Shown piece after piece: positions 47,543-56,498 of a stretch of DNA of 64,000 nt. The notes below the pieces were generated by a model. The model was given only the letters and a program-made list of their open reading frames with translations. It was not told where the DNA came from and did not search any database. This DNA is from Shimia sagamensis (lineage in GTDB: Bacteria; Pseudomonadota; Alphaproteobacteria; Rhodobacterales; Rhodobacteraceae). Location: NCBI RefSeq assembly GCF_900182745.1, contig NZ_FXTY01000007.1:1-64000 (forward strand), written 5' to 3'. Numbering within the stretch: position 1 is the first letter of the stretch; every line of letters starts with the position of its first letter. Made by a program: the position numbers and the translations under genes.

Positions 47543-48805
47543 ATGCGACTTTGGATATTCATCACCACTTTGAGTTTAGCGATTTGTGTGTCGTTGGTGA
47601 TGTATATGCTGCTGCCACCCAACAGGTTGAAATTGGCCGCCGGCTCTCAAGGAGGAGCGTATACGCTAATGGCGGAGCGCTATCAGGAGGTCCTGGCCCG
47701 CGATGGCATTGACGTGCAAATTGTGCACACCAATGGATCGGTGGACAATGCGGAGTTGATCTCCAAAGATTTGGTGGATGCGGCATTTTTGCAGGCTGGG
47801 GTTGGCGTGACCGATGGCACCGCGGAATCGATTGGTGGCGTGTTTTACGAGCCAATGATTTTCCTGGCACACAGCGGCCATGACATACCTGAAAATCCGG
47901 CCTTATGGCATGACCTCACAATTGCCGCAGGAAAACGTGGCTCTGGCACTGCGGTGGCTTTTGCGGACTTTCAGGACGCGGTTGGCATGGACAAAAGTGC
48001 CAACACACTGGTTGATGTTGGTTATTCACAGGCAATTTTTGCGTTGCGCGCTGGCGACATCGATATGGCCTTCTTTGTCAGCAGCATCGAAGCGCCCTAT
48101 TTGAGGCAAGCTTTTGGCTATGAGGACATCGACATTTTGCACCTGTCTTACACAGATGCAATTGCGCGGCATTTGGATTACGCCGATCTGGTCGAGGTGC
48201 CCACGGGCGGCGTATCGCTGAACCCAGTCCAGCCCAGCGAGGCGCGGCAGCTTTTGGCACTAAAGGCGCAGTTGGTGATTGATCCCAATTTGCATCCGGC
48301 TCTGGTGAACCGGCTGACCATGGCGGCCAAGGAGCTACACCGCGGGCATGATGTGTTGACCCCGCGAGACACGTTTCCCGAACCACGTGGTATTGGCATC
48401 CCAGAAAACAACGTGGCGCGGCAGTTGATCGAAGACGGGCCAAGCACGTGGCACAACCTGTTGCCCTATTGGATGGCCGCGCAGGTTAATCGGCTGTTTT
48501 TATTGACCTTGCCGATCCTGTTTTTATTGCTGCCTCTTCTGCGAGTGCTGCCAATGATGTACGCCTACTTTCGGGGGTGGCAGGTGTGGAAGCACTACGG
48601 TCGCATTCGAGAAATTGAGGCGCAGATGGGACCGCGATCCAATGCAACTGAACTGGCCGATATGGCGGAAGAGTTGGATGTTGTTGATCACCGGATTTCA
48701 CAATTGAAATTGCCACCGGCGTACCGCCAAACCGCCTATCACGCGCGCATGCACATTGATTTGGTGCAAAAGCGGATCAAACATTTAGAGTTGCAACTAA
48801 GCTAA
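47543..48805 (+). CDS. TAXI-family TRAP solute receptor with N- and C-terminal membrane segments
   Basis: 420 residues from MRLWIFITTLSLAICVSLVMYML. Residues about 28-300 match the TAXI/NMT1 periplasmic receptor fold (LAAGSQGGAYTLMAERYQEVL..GSVDNAELI..DAAFLQAGVG). Unlike ordinary receptors it has a second membrane helix near 316-336 (LFLLTLPILFLLLPLLRVLP) and a charged helical, coiled-coil-like C-terminal tail of about 80 residues. No DctQ/M membrane subunits are nearby. This suggests a membrane-bound sensor or receptor with a cytoplasmic tail, rather than a TRAP substrate shuttle; that is inference. Confidence 0.82.
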   Translation: MRLWIFITTLSLAICVSLVMYMLLPPNRLKLAAGSQGGAYTLMAERYQEVLARDGIDVQIVHTNGSVDNAELISKDLVDAAFLQAGVGVTDGTAESIGGVFYEPMIFLAHSGHDIPENPALWHDLTIAAGKRGSGTAVAFADFQDAVGMDKSANTLVDVGYSQAIFALRAGDIDMAFFVSSIEAPYLRQAFGYEDIDILHLSYTDAIARHLDYADLVEVPTGGVSLNPVQPSEARQLLALKAQLVIDPNLHPALVNRLTMAAKELHRGHDVLTPRDTFPEPRGIGIPENNVARQLIEDGPSTWHNLLPYWMAAQVNRLFLLTLPILFLLLPLLRVLPMMYAYFRGWQVWKHYGRIREIEAQMGPRSNATELADMAEELDVVDHRISQLKLPPAYRQTAYHARMHIDLVQKRIKHLELQLS

Positions 48806-48826
48806 GCTGCCAGCAAGGAGTTCCCC

Positions 48827-49102
48827 ATGGACGGCACAACAGAAGCCCAACTGTTTTCCGGTATTTTCAGTGCTGTAATCATTGGCGGGTTGGCCGGGTG
48901 GCTGGCTGGCAAAATGGTGCGCGGCGGAGGGTTTGGCTTAATCGGCAATGTGATCCTCGGGATTGGCGGGGCCATTTTGGCCAATTTTGTATTACCGTTC
49001 CTGGGGTTCTCGTTTGGCGGCGGCTTCTTTAGTTCTATTTTTCAATCGATGCTGGGCGCTGCGGTGGTGCTGATCCTGATCCGGTTGGCGAAAAAGGCTT
49101 AA
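48827..49102 (+). CDS. GlsB/YeaQ/YmgE family stress membrane protein
   Basis: 91 residues with three glycine-rich hydrophobic helices (VIIGGLAGWLAGKMVRGGGFGLIGNVILGIGGAIL). This is the transglycosylase-associated-protein family, small inner-membrane proteins often induced by stress; biochemical function unknown. AAGGAG precedes the ATG. 21 bases after the TAXI gene, so possibly cotranscribed. Confidence 0.88.
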   Translation: MDGTTEAQLFSGIFSAVIIGGLAGWLAGKMVRGGGFGLIGNVILGIGGAILANFVLPFLGFSFGGGFFSSIFQSMLGAAVVLILIRLAKKA

Positions 49103-49354
49103 ACGAGAGATTGGCGCGGCTTTTGTGATCCTTTCGTGACATGCCCGTCATGAGCCCTTAAGAGAGGCCTAGCACGAGAACAGGATTCGGAGCTTCCCTG
49201 TGGACAGTGGTTTTATCCACCCTTTTAGCTGGCGCAAACCGCGCACAGTGAACCCTTGTCCACCCGCGATGCCCGACATGCTGACTTGCACCGTTGGTGC
49301 CTCGTTGCGCAGCCTCACTCAAATTAGCCTAACCTGACAAAGGGAGCCCTGCCT

Positions 49355-50884
49355 GTGTGCGGAATTTTGGGGATCGCCAACCGAAACCATGACGTCTTTG
49401 GAGAGATCTATGATGGTCTTCTGATGTTGCAGCACCGTGGGCAAGATGCCTCAGGTGTGGTGACCTACACTGGGGGCTACTTTCGTGAACGCAAGGCCAA
49501 CGGTTTGGTCAAAGATGTGTTCCAACCGTCTGATGCTGATACGCTGACCGGGCGCGTCGGGATGGGGCATGTGCGCTATCCGACGGCGGGCAGCCTGTCC
49601 GCATCGGAAGCACAGCCGTTTTTCGTGAACGCCCCTTATGGCATTTACCTGGTGCACAACGGCAATATCACCAACACTGAGGCGCAGCGCGAAAAGGTGA
49701 CCGGCAAATACAGCCGCCATCTGCGCACCACCAGCGACAGTGAGATCCTTCTGAACGTGCTGGCCGACAAAGTTGCTGACGCCATCAAGGTGAATGGCAG
49801 CGCCGATGCGATCCGCAATATCTTTGCTGGTGTAAAGATGACGATGGAGCGCGTACAAGGCGCCTATTCCGTGGTGTGCTTGATCGCTGGCGTGGGCATG
49901 TTGGCGTTCCGCGACCCGCATGGCATCCGCCCTCTGTCCGTCGCACGACGGGATGCGGACGGCGACGGGGATGATTATGCCTTTGCCTCTGAGGATGTGG
50001 CGTTTGGCATCAACGGCTTTGACAAAATGCGCGACCTGAAGCCAGGGGAGGCCATGCTGGTCGACCTCAATGGCAACCTGCATGAGTTCCAGGCGGTGGA
50101 GGGCAAACTGACGCCTTGTATTTTTGAGTATGTCTATCTGGCGCGTCCTGACAGCGTGCTCGACGGCGTGTCTGTCTATCAGGCGCAGATCCGCATGGGC
50201 AAAACCTTGGCAAAACAGATTTCCGCCAGCGGGTTGGACATCGATGCGATTATTCCGGTGCCAGACAGTGCCCGTCCTGTAGCGCTTGAGGTGGCCAATA
50301 TCACTGGCATCCGCTACCGCGAAGCACTGGTGAAAAACCGCTATGTGGGTCGGACGTTTATTATGCCGGGTCAGGAAGAACGGCAAAAATCTGTGCGCCG
50401 CAAGCTGAACGCTATTCCGCGCGAGATGGCGGGCCGAAACATCCTGTTGATCGACGACAGCATCGTGCGCGGCAACACCATCAAAAAGATTGTACAGATG
50501 TGCCGCGAAGCGGGGGCGAAGAAGGTCTACATCGCTTCGGCCTCTCCACCTGTGGCCAATCCAAACGTCTATGGCATCGACATGCCGACCAAGCATGAGC
50601 TTATTGCAAACGGCAAAACCACGGATGAAATCCGTGAAGAGCTGGGCGCAGATGCGTTGTTCTATCAGGACCTCGAGGATCTGATCTGGGCGGCCAAAGA
50701 AGGCAACCCAGAGATCGAGCGATTTGATTGTTCTTGCTTTGACGGCAAGTACATCACCGGCGGTGTGACCCCGGAATATCTGGCCGCTTTGGAAGGCAGC
50801 AGCCGTGTGAGCAAAAAGATCGAAGAGGCGCCAACTCCTGGCGCAAGCTGGAACAGCGCCTCTGTGGCGCCGTCTCAGGGCTGA
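49355..50884 (+). CDS. purF: Amidophosphoribosyltransferase
   Basis: 509 residues. First committed step of purine synthesis: PRPP plus glutamine to phosphoribosylamine. N-terminal glutaminase with nucleophile Cys directly after the initiator (CGILGIANRN, GTG start), YDGLLMLQHRGQDASG and VGMGHVRYPTAGS; C-terminal PRTase with LLIDDSIVRGNTIKKI. Lacks a long propeptide, the subtype with N-terminal Cys1. AGGGAG ribosome site. Its leader contains two DnaA-box-like words (about 49199-49221) of doubtful meaning. Confidence 0.95.
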   Translation: MCGILGIANRNHDVFGEIYDGLLMLQHRGQDASGVVTYTGGYFRERKANGLVKDVFQPSDADTLTGRVGMGHVRYPTAGSLSASEAQPFFVNAPYGIYLVHNGNITNTEAQREKVTGKYSRHLRTTSDSEILLNVLADKVADAIKVNGSADAIRNIFAGVKMTMERVQGAYSVVCLIAGVGMLAFRDPHGIRPLSVARRDADGDGDDYAFASEDVAFGINGFDKMRDLKPGEAMLVDLNGNLHEFQAVEGKLTPCIFEYVYLARPDSVLDGVSVYQAQIRMGKTLAKQISASGLDIDAIIPVPDSARPVALEVANITGIRYREALVKNRYVGRTFIMPGQEERQKSVRRKLNAIPREMAGRNILLIDDSIVRGNTIKKIVQMCREAGAKKVYIASASPPVANPNVYGIDMPTKHELIANGKTTDEIREELGADALFYQDLEDLIWAAKEGNPEIERFDCSCFDGKYITGGVTPEYLAALEGSSRVSKKIEEAPTPGASWNSASVAPSQG

Positions 50885-50888
50885 GCGC

Positions 50889-51455
50889 GTGAACCTGCTG
50901 GCGCTGGACAGCCGCTGGCAGCGGTTCAACGATGAAAACTGGGTCTGCCCCTGTTGTGGGCAGACCTTTTCCGGCGTGTTTGACATTGGTTTTGACCATC
51001 CGGATTGCTGGCCGCATGACAGCCCGCGCGATCTCAGGCAGTCTGAGCTTCAAGTGGGTGACGACAAGCTCTCTGGAGACCTATGCCGTTTTCAAGAACA
51101 TCGTTTCCTTTGCAGCCTCCTGTCGCTACCGATCAAAGGCAGCGACGAGGCGCTTGAACTTGCTGTCTGGGCCAGCGTGACGCCGGACACGTTCTATCGC
51201 TATATTGATTTTGCCACGGGTGAAACTTTGGAGTTCGCCTCCAGCCTGGCATCGCTGATGAATGATCTGCCACTGTTTGGCAATGTGGCCCCCATTGGCT
51301 GTGAAATCCGGCAAGGTGAAGAGGGGCAGCGCCCTCGCCTCTTCGCCATCGAAGGCCCACTTGCACAAGCGCAGGCAGAAGGTATTTCGTTTGATCAACT
51401 GCTGGATATTTACGCGGCCACCGGCACAGAGGTGCGCGCACACCTGATGGGCTGA
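50889..51455 (+). CDS. DUF2199 domain protein
   Basis: 188 residues from a GTG four bases after the purF stop. An N-terminal zinc-ribbon-like pair (VCPCCGQTF) is followed by DIGFDHPDCWP, a metal-binding-looking Asp/His/Cys cluster, then the DUF2199 body (LCSLLSLPIKGSDEALELAVWASVTPDTFYRY). Soluble, function unknown. Translational proximity to purF is probably positional only. Confidence 0.82.
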   Translation: MNLLALDSRWQRFNDENWVCPCCGQTFSGVFDIGFDHPDCWPHDSPRDLRQSELQVGDDKLSGDLCRFQEHRFLCSLLSLPIKGSDEALELAVWASVTPDTFYRYIDFATGETLEFASSLASLMNDLPLFGNVAPIGCEIRQGEEGQRPRLFAIEGPLAQAQAEGISFDQLLDIYAATGTEVRAHLMG

Positions 51456-51594
51456 ATCTTGCCACATCTGCCTATTTTCTTAGGCAATGCGCCGCCTGTT
51501 TAGCCGTCCTTAACTATAAATGCGCTAGGCCTGTCTGGCGGCTCACGACCCACCCCTTATATAGCCGCCACCGCTCACAAACACAGGCAGTATC

Positions 51595-51852
51595 ATGTCC
51601 TCCAAGACTCCTTCCCACGTGGCTGCGCAGGCCACGCAAACCGGCGTGTTGAAAAACCGCTCTCGCCTCACCTTGATTGGCGTGATGGGTAGCCAGAAAA
51701 ATCCACGCGCCCTTTTGATGACCGCTGGAGGCAAAACCCTGCGGGTTGAACTGGGTGATCGCACGCCGTCTGGCAAAGTGGTTGCCATTGGCGAAGACAA
51801 TATTGTTCTGAATGCAGGACACGGCACCACGCGTTTGTCGATGCCCAACTAA
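51595..51852 (+). CDS. Small PilP/GspC-HR-like protein
   Basis: 85 residues, MSSKTPSHVAAQATQTGVLK.. The core NRSRLTLIGVMGSQKNPRALLMTAGGKTLRVELGDRTPSGKVVAIGEDNIVL matches the pattern of PilP/GspC homology-region beta domains, usually found at the end of larger envelope proteins. Here it stands alone with no signal peptide. Function unknown. No pilus or secretion gene next to it. Confidence 0.7.
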   Translation: MSSKTPSHVAAQATQTGVLKNRSRLTLIGVMGSQKNPRALLMTAGGKTLRVELGDRTPSGKVVAIGEDNIVLNAGHGTTRLSMPN

Positions 51853-51993
51853 CACCCTTCATTGAGCCCAAAATTTCCTTGGGGAAATTGGCTCAACTCG
51901 GCTAAGACGGGCAGCCCCTCCCCTCCATTGGGTGCCCCCCTGCGACGCGCTTGCCTCTTGACCTTGTGCCGCTTTGGACGCAAAGCAAGACGC

Positions 51994-52668
51994 ATGAGTG
52001 ATACGTCCAACACCCCCGACGCCTCCGGCGAAAAAATCGCGCTGATCACCGGCGCATCCCGTGGCCTTGGCGCCGCTTTTGCAGAGGCGCTTGTGCCAGC
52101 ATACCACGTGGTGGCCGTGGCGCGCACAACAGGTGCATTGGAAGAGCTGGACGATCGCATAAAGGCCAAAGGTGGCAAAGCCACCCTAGCGCCAATGGAC
52201 ATCACCAACGCGGACGCCATGGCGCAGCTCTGCCGATCGATCCATGATCGCTGGGGCAAGGTGGATTTGTGGATCCACACTGCCGCTCATGGGGCGCCCT
52301 TAACCCCAACCGATCACATCGATGCCAAAGACTGGCAAAAATCCTTGTCGATCAACGTAGACGCCGTGGGTCGGTTGATCCCTTTCATGAGCCCGCTATT
52401 GGGGGATACCGGCCAGGCTGTATTCTTTGAAGACAACCACGCCGGTGAGAAGTTCTTTGGGTCTTACGGCGCCACCAAGGCCGCGCAAATCGCCCTGGCC
52501 AAAAGCTGGCAAGCCGAAACCACCAACATTGGCCCGACAGTGTCGGTTCTCAGCCCGCGCGGCATGCCAACCGGCACACGTGCGCGTTTCTTCCCGGGCG
52601 AGGACAAAGACAGTCTTGTGCATCCCCGCGAGGAAGCGGCACGGTTGATGGCCGAGATTGGCCTTTAA
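51994..52668 (+). CDS. SDR family oxidoreductase
   Basis: 224 residues from MSDTSNTPDASGEKIALITGASRGLGAAFAEAL, the Rossmann TGxxxGxG motif. The catalytic Tyr-x3-Lys is present as SYGATKAAQIALAKSW. Truncated relative to the usual 250 residues at the C-terminus. Substrate unknown. In related genomes an SDR commonly follows purF; here DUF2199 and the PilP-like gene separate them. The frame is open 44 codons upstream without similarity. Confidence 0.86.
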   Translation: MSDTSNTPDASGEKIALITGASRGLGAAFAEALVPAYHVVAVARTTGALEELDDRIKAKGGKATLAPMDITNADAMAQLCRSIHDRWGKVDLWIHTAAHGAPLTPTDHIDAKDWQKSLSINVDAVGRLIPFMSPLLGDTGQAVFFEDNHAGEKFFGSYGATKAAQIALAKSWQAETTNIGPTVSVLSPRGMPTGTRARFFPGEDKDSLVHPREEAARLMAEIGL

Positions 52669-52778
52669 CGCCCCATAAGCTGGCAACACCGCAACGGTTG
52701 TCGCCAGCGACTCCACGTGGCTTGCCCCCTTAGCACGGCTCCACTAGACAGGATGTCAGCAGAAATTGGGGCAGGCAC

Positions 52779-53561
52779 ATGCGTATTCTCATCACCAATG
52801 ACGACGGTATCAACGCGCCGGGATTGACGGTTCTGGAGCGGATTGCTGCAGAACTGGCTGGACCAGATGGCGAAGTGTGGTGTGTGGCACCTGCGTTTGA
52901 GCAATCCGGTGTGGGCCATTGTATCAGTTATACCCACCCGACCATGATTGCGCAGATGGGCGAGCGCCGTTTTGCCGCTGAAGGCAGCCCGGCAGATTGT
53001 GTTTTGGCTGGTGTGCATGACGTGATGAAAGATGCACCACCTGAGATCATCTTGTCGGGTGTAAACCGAGGCAATAACTCTGCTGAGAACGCGCTCTATT
53101 CCGGCACTTTGGGGGCGGCGATAGAAGGCGCCCTGCAGGGCATTCCGTCATTTGCGCTTTCACAGTTTCTTGGGCCGAAGAACTTCACGGCGGAAGATCC
53201 ATTTGAGGCCGCTGGCGTTTTTGGCGCGGACGTTGTGCGTAAGATATTGGATGCTAACCCAAGCAACGATCACGCCTATGGCCTGTTTTACAACGTAAAC
53301 TTCCCACCTGTGATGGCGGCGGACGTGCAAGGGGTACGGGTTGTGGCCCAAGGCCTGCGCACAGGCACGCGGTTCTCAGTGGAGCCGCACAACGCGCCGT
53401 CTGGCCGGCGTTTCTTGTGGGCTAAAGGCGGTGATCAAACAGTTATGACCAGTGAAGGCACCGACGCAGAAGCCAATTTAAACGGGTATATCTCGGTCAC
53501 ACCGATGCGCGCAGACCTTACGGCACATGATACGCTGGCGGCGTTGAAAGGCATTGAATGA
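52779..53561 (+). CDS. surE: 5'/3'-nucleotidase SurE
   Basis: 260 residues. Metal-dependent nucleoside monophosphatase with [14 protein letters not shown] (metal Asp pair), [22 protein letters not shown] and an APSGRRF loop, all conserved. Overlaps pcm by ATGA, the classic surE-pcm-nlpD arrangement linked to stationary-phase survival. Confidence 0.94.
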   Translation: MRILITNDDGINAPGLTVLERIAAELAGPDGEVWCVAPAFEQSGVGHCISYTHPTMIAQMGERRFAAEGSPADCVLAGVHDVMKDAPPEIILSGVNRGNNSAENALYSGTLGAAIEGALQGIPSFALSQFLGPKNFTAEDPFEAAGVFGADVVRKILDANPSNDHAYGLFYNVNFPPVMAADVQGVRVVAQGLRTGTRFSVEPHNAPSGRRFLWAKGGDQTVMTSEGTDAEANLNGYISVTPMRADLTAHDTLAALKGIE

Positions 53562-54214
53562 TCGACCCTGACGCGCTGGCACAACGCAAAATGCAGTTTC
53601 TGTTTGCCTTGCGCTCGCGTGGGGTGACGGATCAGGCCGTGCTCACGGCGATGGAAGAAGTCGACCGGGGTCTGTTTGTACGCGGTCTGTTTGCGGAACG
53701 GGCGTATGAAGACACGCCGCTGCCAATCGCCTGTGGCCAGACCATTTCTCAACCCTCCGTGGTTGGGTTGATGACGCAGGCCTTGGAAGTGACGTCGCGT
53801 GACAAGGTGCTCGAGGTTGGCACTGGTTCCGGCTATCAGGCTGCGATCCTGAGCCACTTGGCACGGCGGGTCTACACGGTAGACCGGCACAAGCGTTTGG
53901 TGCAGGAAGCACGCGGCGTGTTTGACCAATTGGGGATCGTGAACATCACCTCACTGATCTCCGATGGCAGTTTTGGGTTACCGGATCAGGCCCCATTTGA
54001 TAAGATCATTGTCACAGCCGCCGCAGAAGACCCACCAGGCCCCCTCTTGGCGCAATTGAAGATCGGCGGTATCATGGTGGTGCCCGTGGGTCAGTCGGAT
54101 GCGGTACAGAGCCTCATTCGGGTGCGCAAAACCGAAAATGGGCTGGACTATGACGAATTGCGCTCCGTGCGTTTTGTGCCTTTGCTCGAAGGCGTCGCAC
54201 GCGAGAATGACTGA
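53558..54214 (+). CDS. pcm: Protein-L-isoaspartate O-methyltransferase
   Basis: 218 residues. Repairs isoaspartyl damage with S-adenosylmethionine. Motif [16 protein letters not shown], pre-motif [17 protein letters not shown], and motif post [24 protein letters not shown]. Overlaps surE by ATGA. Confidence 0.94.
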   Translation: MIDPDALAQRKMQFLFALRSRGVTDQAVLTAMEEVDRGLFVRGLFAERAYEDTPLPIACGQTISQPSVVGLMTQALEVTSRDKVLEVGTGSGYQAAILSHLARRVYTVDRHKRLVQEARGVFDQLGIVNITSLISDGSFGLPDQAPFDKIIVTAAAEDPPGPLLAQLKIGGIMVVPVGQSDAVQSLIRVRKTENGLDYDELRSVRFVPLLEGVAREND

Positions 54215-54339
54215 TTTTAAAGCGCTTTCCCCTTGGAAATCGGGGATGGCTTGCCCATTTGGGAACATAACGTAGCGAATAACAAAGCGGCTTGGCACCA
54301 GACCCCCGCACGCAGGGCGCCGCATGTGAGGACATCGAG

Positions 54340-55518
54340 ATGGCAGTTTTCTCGTCTAAAAACACCCGATGGATTGGCGCAGGTTTTGCGCTGACCGTTA
54401 TGAGTGGGTGTTTGGACACTTTGGATTACGACTTACGCGGCGACATCGGCGGCGGGTTGGACACAACGACAGCGGCCCAAACCGCAACAGCGCAGCGCCC
54501 GGAACCGGATGATCGCGGCGTGATCTCTTACCCAAGCTACCAAGTGGCTGTGGCCAAACGCGGCGACACGTTGGCAGACATCTCTCAGCGCGTCGGCATT
54601 CCGGCCGAAGAGCTGAGCGAAACCAACGGTATCGCACAGCATGTGCAGCTGCGGGAAGGTGAAGTAATCACCCTGCCCCGTCGCGTTGCGGAACCTTCCA
54701 CAGCACCTGGAGGTGTGGACATCGCCTCTCTGGCCGGGGGCGCGATCAACAACGCCGACACCGCCGTTGAAACGGAGACATTGCAGCCCGCGACCGTTTC
54801 GACTTCGCCAGTTCAGACTGGCGTGGAGCCCGTGCGTCACAAGGTGAAGCGCGGCGAGACAGCCTTTACCATTGCGCGGCTTTACAACGTGTCTGTACGC
54901 TCGTTGGCAGAATGGAATGGGTTGGGCAGCGACTTCACCATTCGTGAGAACCAAATTCTGTTGATCCCACCCGTAGATCCACAGGCAGAAGCCGAACGCA
55001 AAGCCGCTGCAGCGACAGCTGCGGCAACCACTACCAAACCCGGTGAAGGCTCCCCCACGCCAACCCCACCAAGCGCCTCAAAACCGTTGCCGGAAGACAA
55101 CACTGTTGCGGCGGCCACACCTGTGGCCAAACCGGAAAGCCCAAACTTGAACGAGCAGCAGAGCGCCAGCAAGGCAGCTATGAGCTATCCGGTGTCCGGC
55201 AAAGTGATCCGTCCCTACTCCAAGGGCAAAAACAACGGCATTGATATTGCTGCAGCGGCGGGCACACCAGTAACGGCGGCGGCAAATGGCACTGTGGCTG
55301 CGATCACCAAAGACGCAGATGACGTGACTATTCTTGTGGTGCGCCACCCCAACAACCTGATGACAGTCTACTACAACGTGGACGGTGTGAAGGTGAAGAA
55401 GGGGGCCAGCGTAAAGCGGGGCCAGAGCATGGCAGTGCTGCCTGCGGAGAACAGCTTTGTGCATTTTGAAGTGCGTGAGGGTTTTGACAGCGTCGACCCG
55501 GCGCCTTACCTGAAATAA
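54340..55518 (+). CDS. nlpD: NlpD-like lipoprotein with two LysM domains and degenerate LytM domain
   Basis: 392 residues. Lipobox LTVMSGC at about residues 21-27 predicts a lipoprotein. LysM domains about 66-112 and 165-212 bind peptidoglycan; a Pro/Thr/Ala-rich linker leads to an M23/LytM domain about 283-392. The catalytic HxxxD and HxH metal ligands are replaced (KNNGIDIAAAAG and VYYNVDG), as in NlpD, so it should activate an amidase rather than cut peptidoglycan. Start MAVFSSK chosen so the signal peptide is intact. Third gene of surE-pcm-nlpD. Confidence 0.9.
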   Translation: MAVFSSKNTRWIGAGFALTVMSGCLDTLDYDLRGDIGGGLDTTTAAQTATAQRPEPDDRGVISYPSYQVAVAKRGDTLADISQRVGIPAEELSETNGIAQHVQLREGEVITLPRRVAEPSTAPGGVDIASLAGGAINNADTAVETETLQPATVSTSPVQTGVEPVRHKVKRGETAFTIARLYNVSVRSLAEWNGLGSDFTIRENQILLIPPVDPQAEAERKAAAATAAATTTKPGEGSPTPTPPSASKPLPEDNTVAAATPVAKPESPNLNEQQSASKAAMSYPVSGKVIRPYSKGKNNGIDIAAAAGTPVTAAANGTVAAITKDADDVTILVVRHPNNLMTVYYNVDGVKVKKGASVKRGQSMAVLPAENSFVHFEVREGFDSVDPAPYLK

Positions 55519-55523
55519 CCCGC

Positions 55524-55560
55524 CCAAGGCGTCGACGTTAGATCAACGCGACGCCTTCAC
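55524..55560. terminator. Hairpin between nlpD and the convergent DUF815 gene
   Basis: AGGCGTCG and CGACGCCT arms around a loop with an inner CGTT/AACG pair. It overlaps the last codons of the minus-strand gene; no T-run, so only a possible terminator. Confidence 0.4.
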
Positions 55561-56380
55561 GTCCAGCTAAGTCCACAAAGAACTGCCACGCAACGCGGCC
55601 GGAGCGCGCGCCACGTGTGGCTTGCCATTCGATCGCTTCGGCCCGCAGGCGATCTGCGTCGACAGTCACACCATGAGCCGCGCAGTACCCATCGATCATC
55701 GCCAGGTACTCGTCTTGGGAACAAGGGTGAAAACCAAGCCAGAGGCCAAATCGATCCGACAGAGAGACTTTCTCTTCGACGGCTTCAGAGGGATTGATCG
55801 CAGAGCTGCGCTCGTTTTCGATCATATCGCGGGGCATCAGGTGGCGGCGGTTGGACGTGGCGTAGAACACCACATTTTCGGGCCGCCCTTCGATACCGCC
55901 ATCCAGCACCGCTTTGAGTGATTTGTAATGTTGATCATCGTGGCTGAAGCTGAGGTCGTCACAGAACAGCAAGAAGCGTTCGTTGCTGGCGCGCAGCAGG
56001 TTGAGAAGGCGCGCCACAGACGGCAGGTCCTCGCGTTGCAGCTCAACAATCTTGAGCGGCAGGCCTTCGGCCCGAATTTGGGCATGGACCGCTTTCACGA
56101 TGGACGACTTACCCATGCCACGCGCGCCCCACAGCAGCGCGTTGTTGGCTGGTAAGCCGCGCGAAAACTGGCGGGTGTTTTCCAAAAGCGTATCGCGGGA
56201 GCGGTCGATGCCCACCAGCAGCTCAAGTGACACACGATTAATATTGGTCACCGGCTCTAAACGATCCGGATCGACATGCCAGACAAACCCGTCCGCCACC
56301 GCAAAGTCAGGGGCTGCCATAGCGGCCGGCGCCATGCGTTCCAACGCTTCTGCGATGCGGGTCAAAGTGGTGTCATCCAT
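55538..56380 (-). CDS. DUF815 AAA ATPase
   Basis: 280 residues from MDDTTLTRIAEALERM with GGAGG upstream. Walker A WGARGMGKSSIVKA, Walker B FLLFCDDLSFSHDD, sensor FYATSNRRHLMPRDM. DUF815 ATPases are conserved in proteobacteria and of unknown client; PhoH/ORC-like AAA fold. Soluble. Follows the tat operon on the same strand but is separated from it by a terminator at 56447, so it is likely transcribed on its own. Confidence 0.87.
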   Translation of the reverse strand: MDDTTLTRIAEALERMAPAAMAAPDFAVADGFVWHVDPDRLEPVTNINRVSLELLVGIDRSRDTLLENTRQFSRGLPANNALLWGARGMGKSSIVKAVHAQIRAEGLPLKIVELQREDLPSVARLLNLLRASNERFLLFCDDLSFSHDDQHYKSLKAVLDGGIEGRPENVVFYATSNRRHLMPRDMIENERSSAINPSEAVEEKVSLSDRFGLWLGFHPCSQDEYLAMIDGYCAAHGVTVDADRLRAEAIEWQATRGARSGRVAWQFFVDLAGREGVALI

Positions 56381-56446
56381 GGCAGGCCTCCGGTCATTTG
56401 TGGCGATAGAAACCACGTTCCCAAAGCAACAACAAGAGCCGCAATC

Positions 56447-56476
56447 AAAAAGCGCGCCCCAGTACGGGACGCGCTC
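56447..56476 (-). terminator. tat operon terminator
   Basis: Read on the minus strand: AGCGCGTCCCG, short loop, GGGGCGCGCTTTTTGATT, 24 bases after the tatC stop. Confidence 0.8.
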
Positions 56477-56498
56477 GGAGTTTCATTTACGAAGTCTG

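Noticed and set aside
54340..55518. Active M23 endopeptidase
   Set aside because: The zinc ligands of the LytM domain are replaced, as in NlpD.
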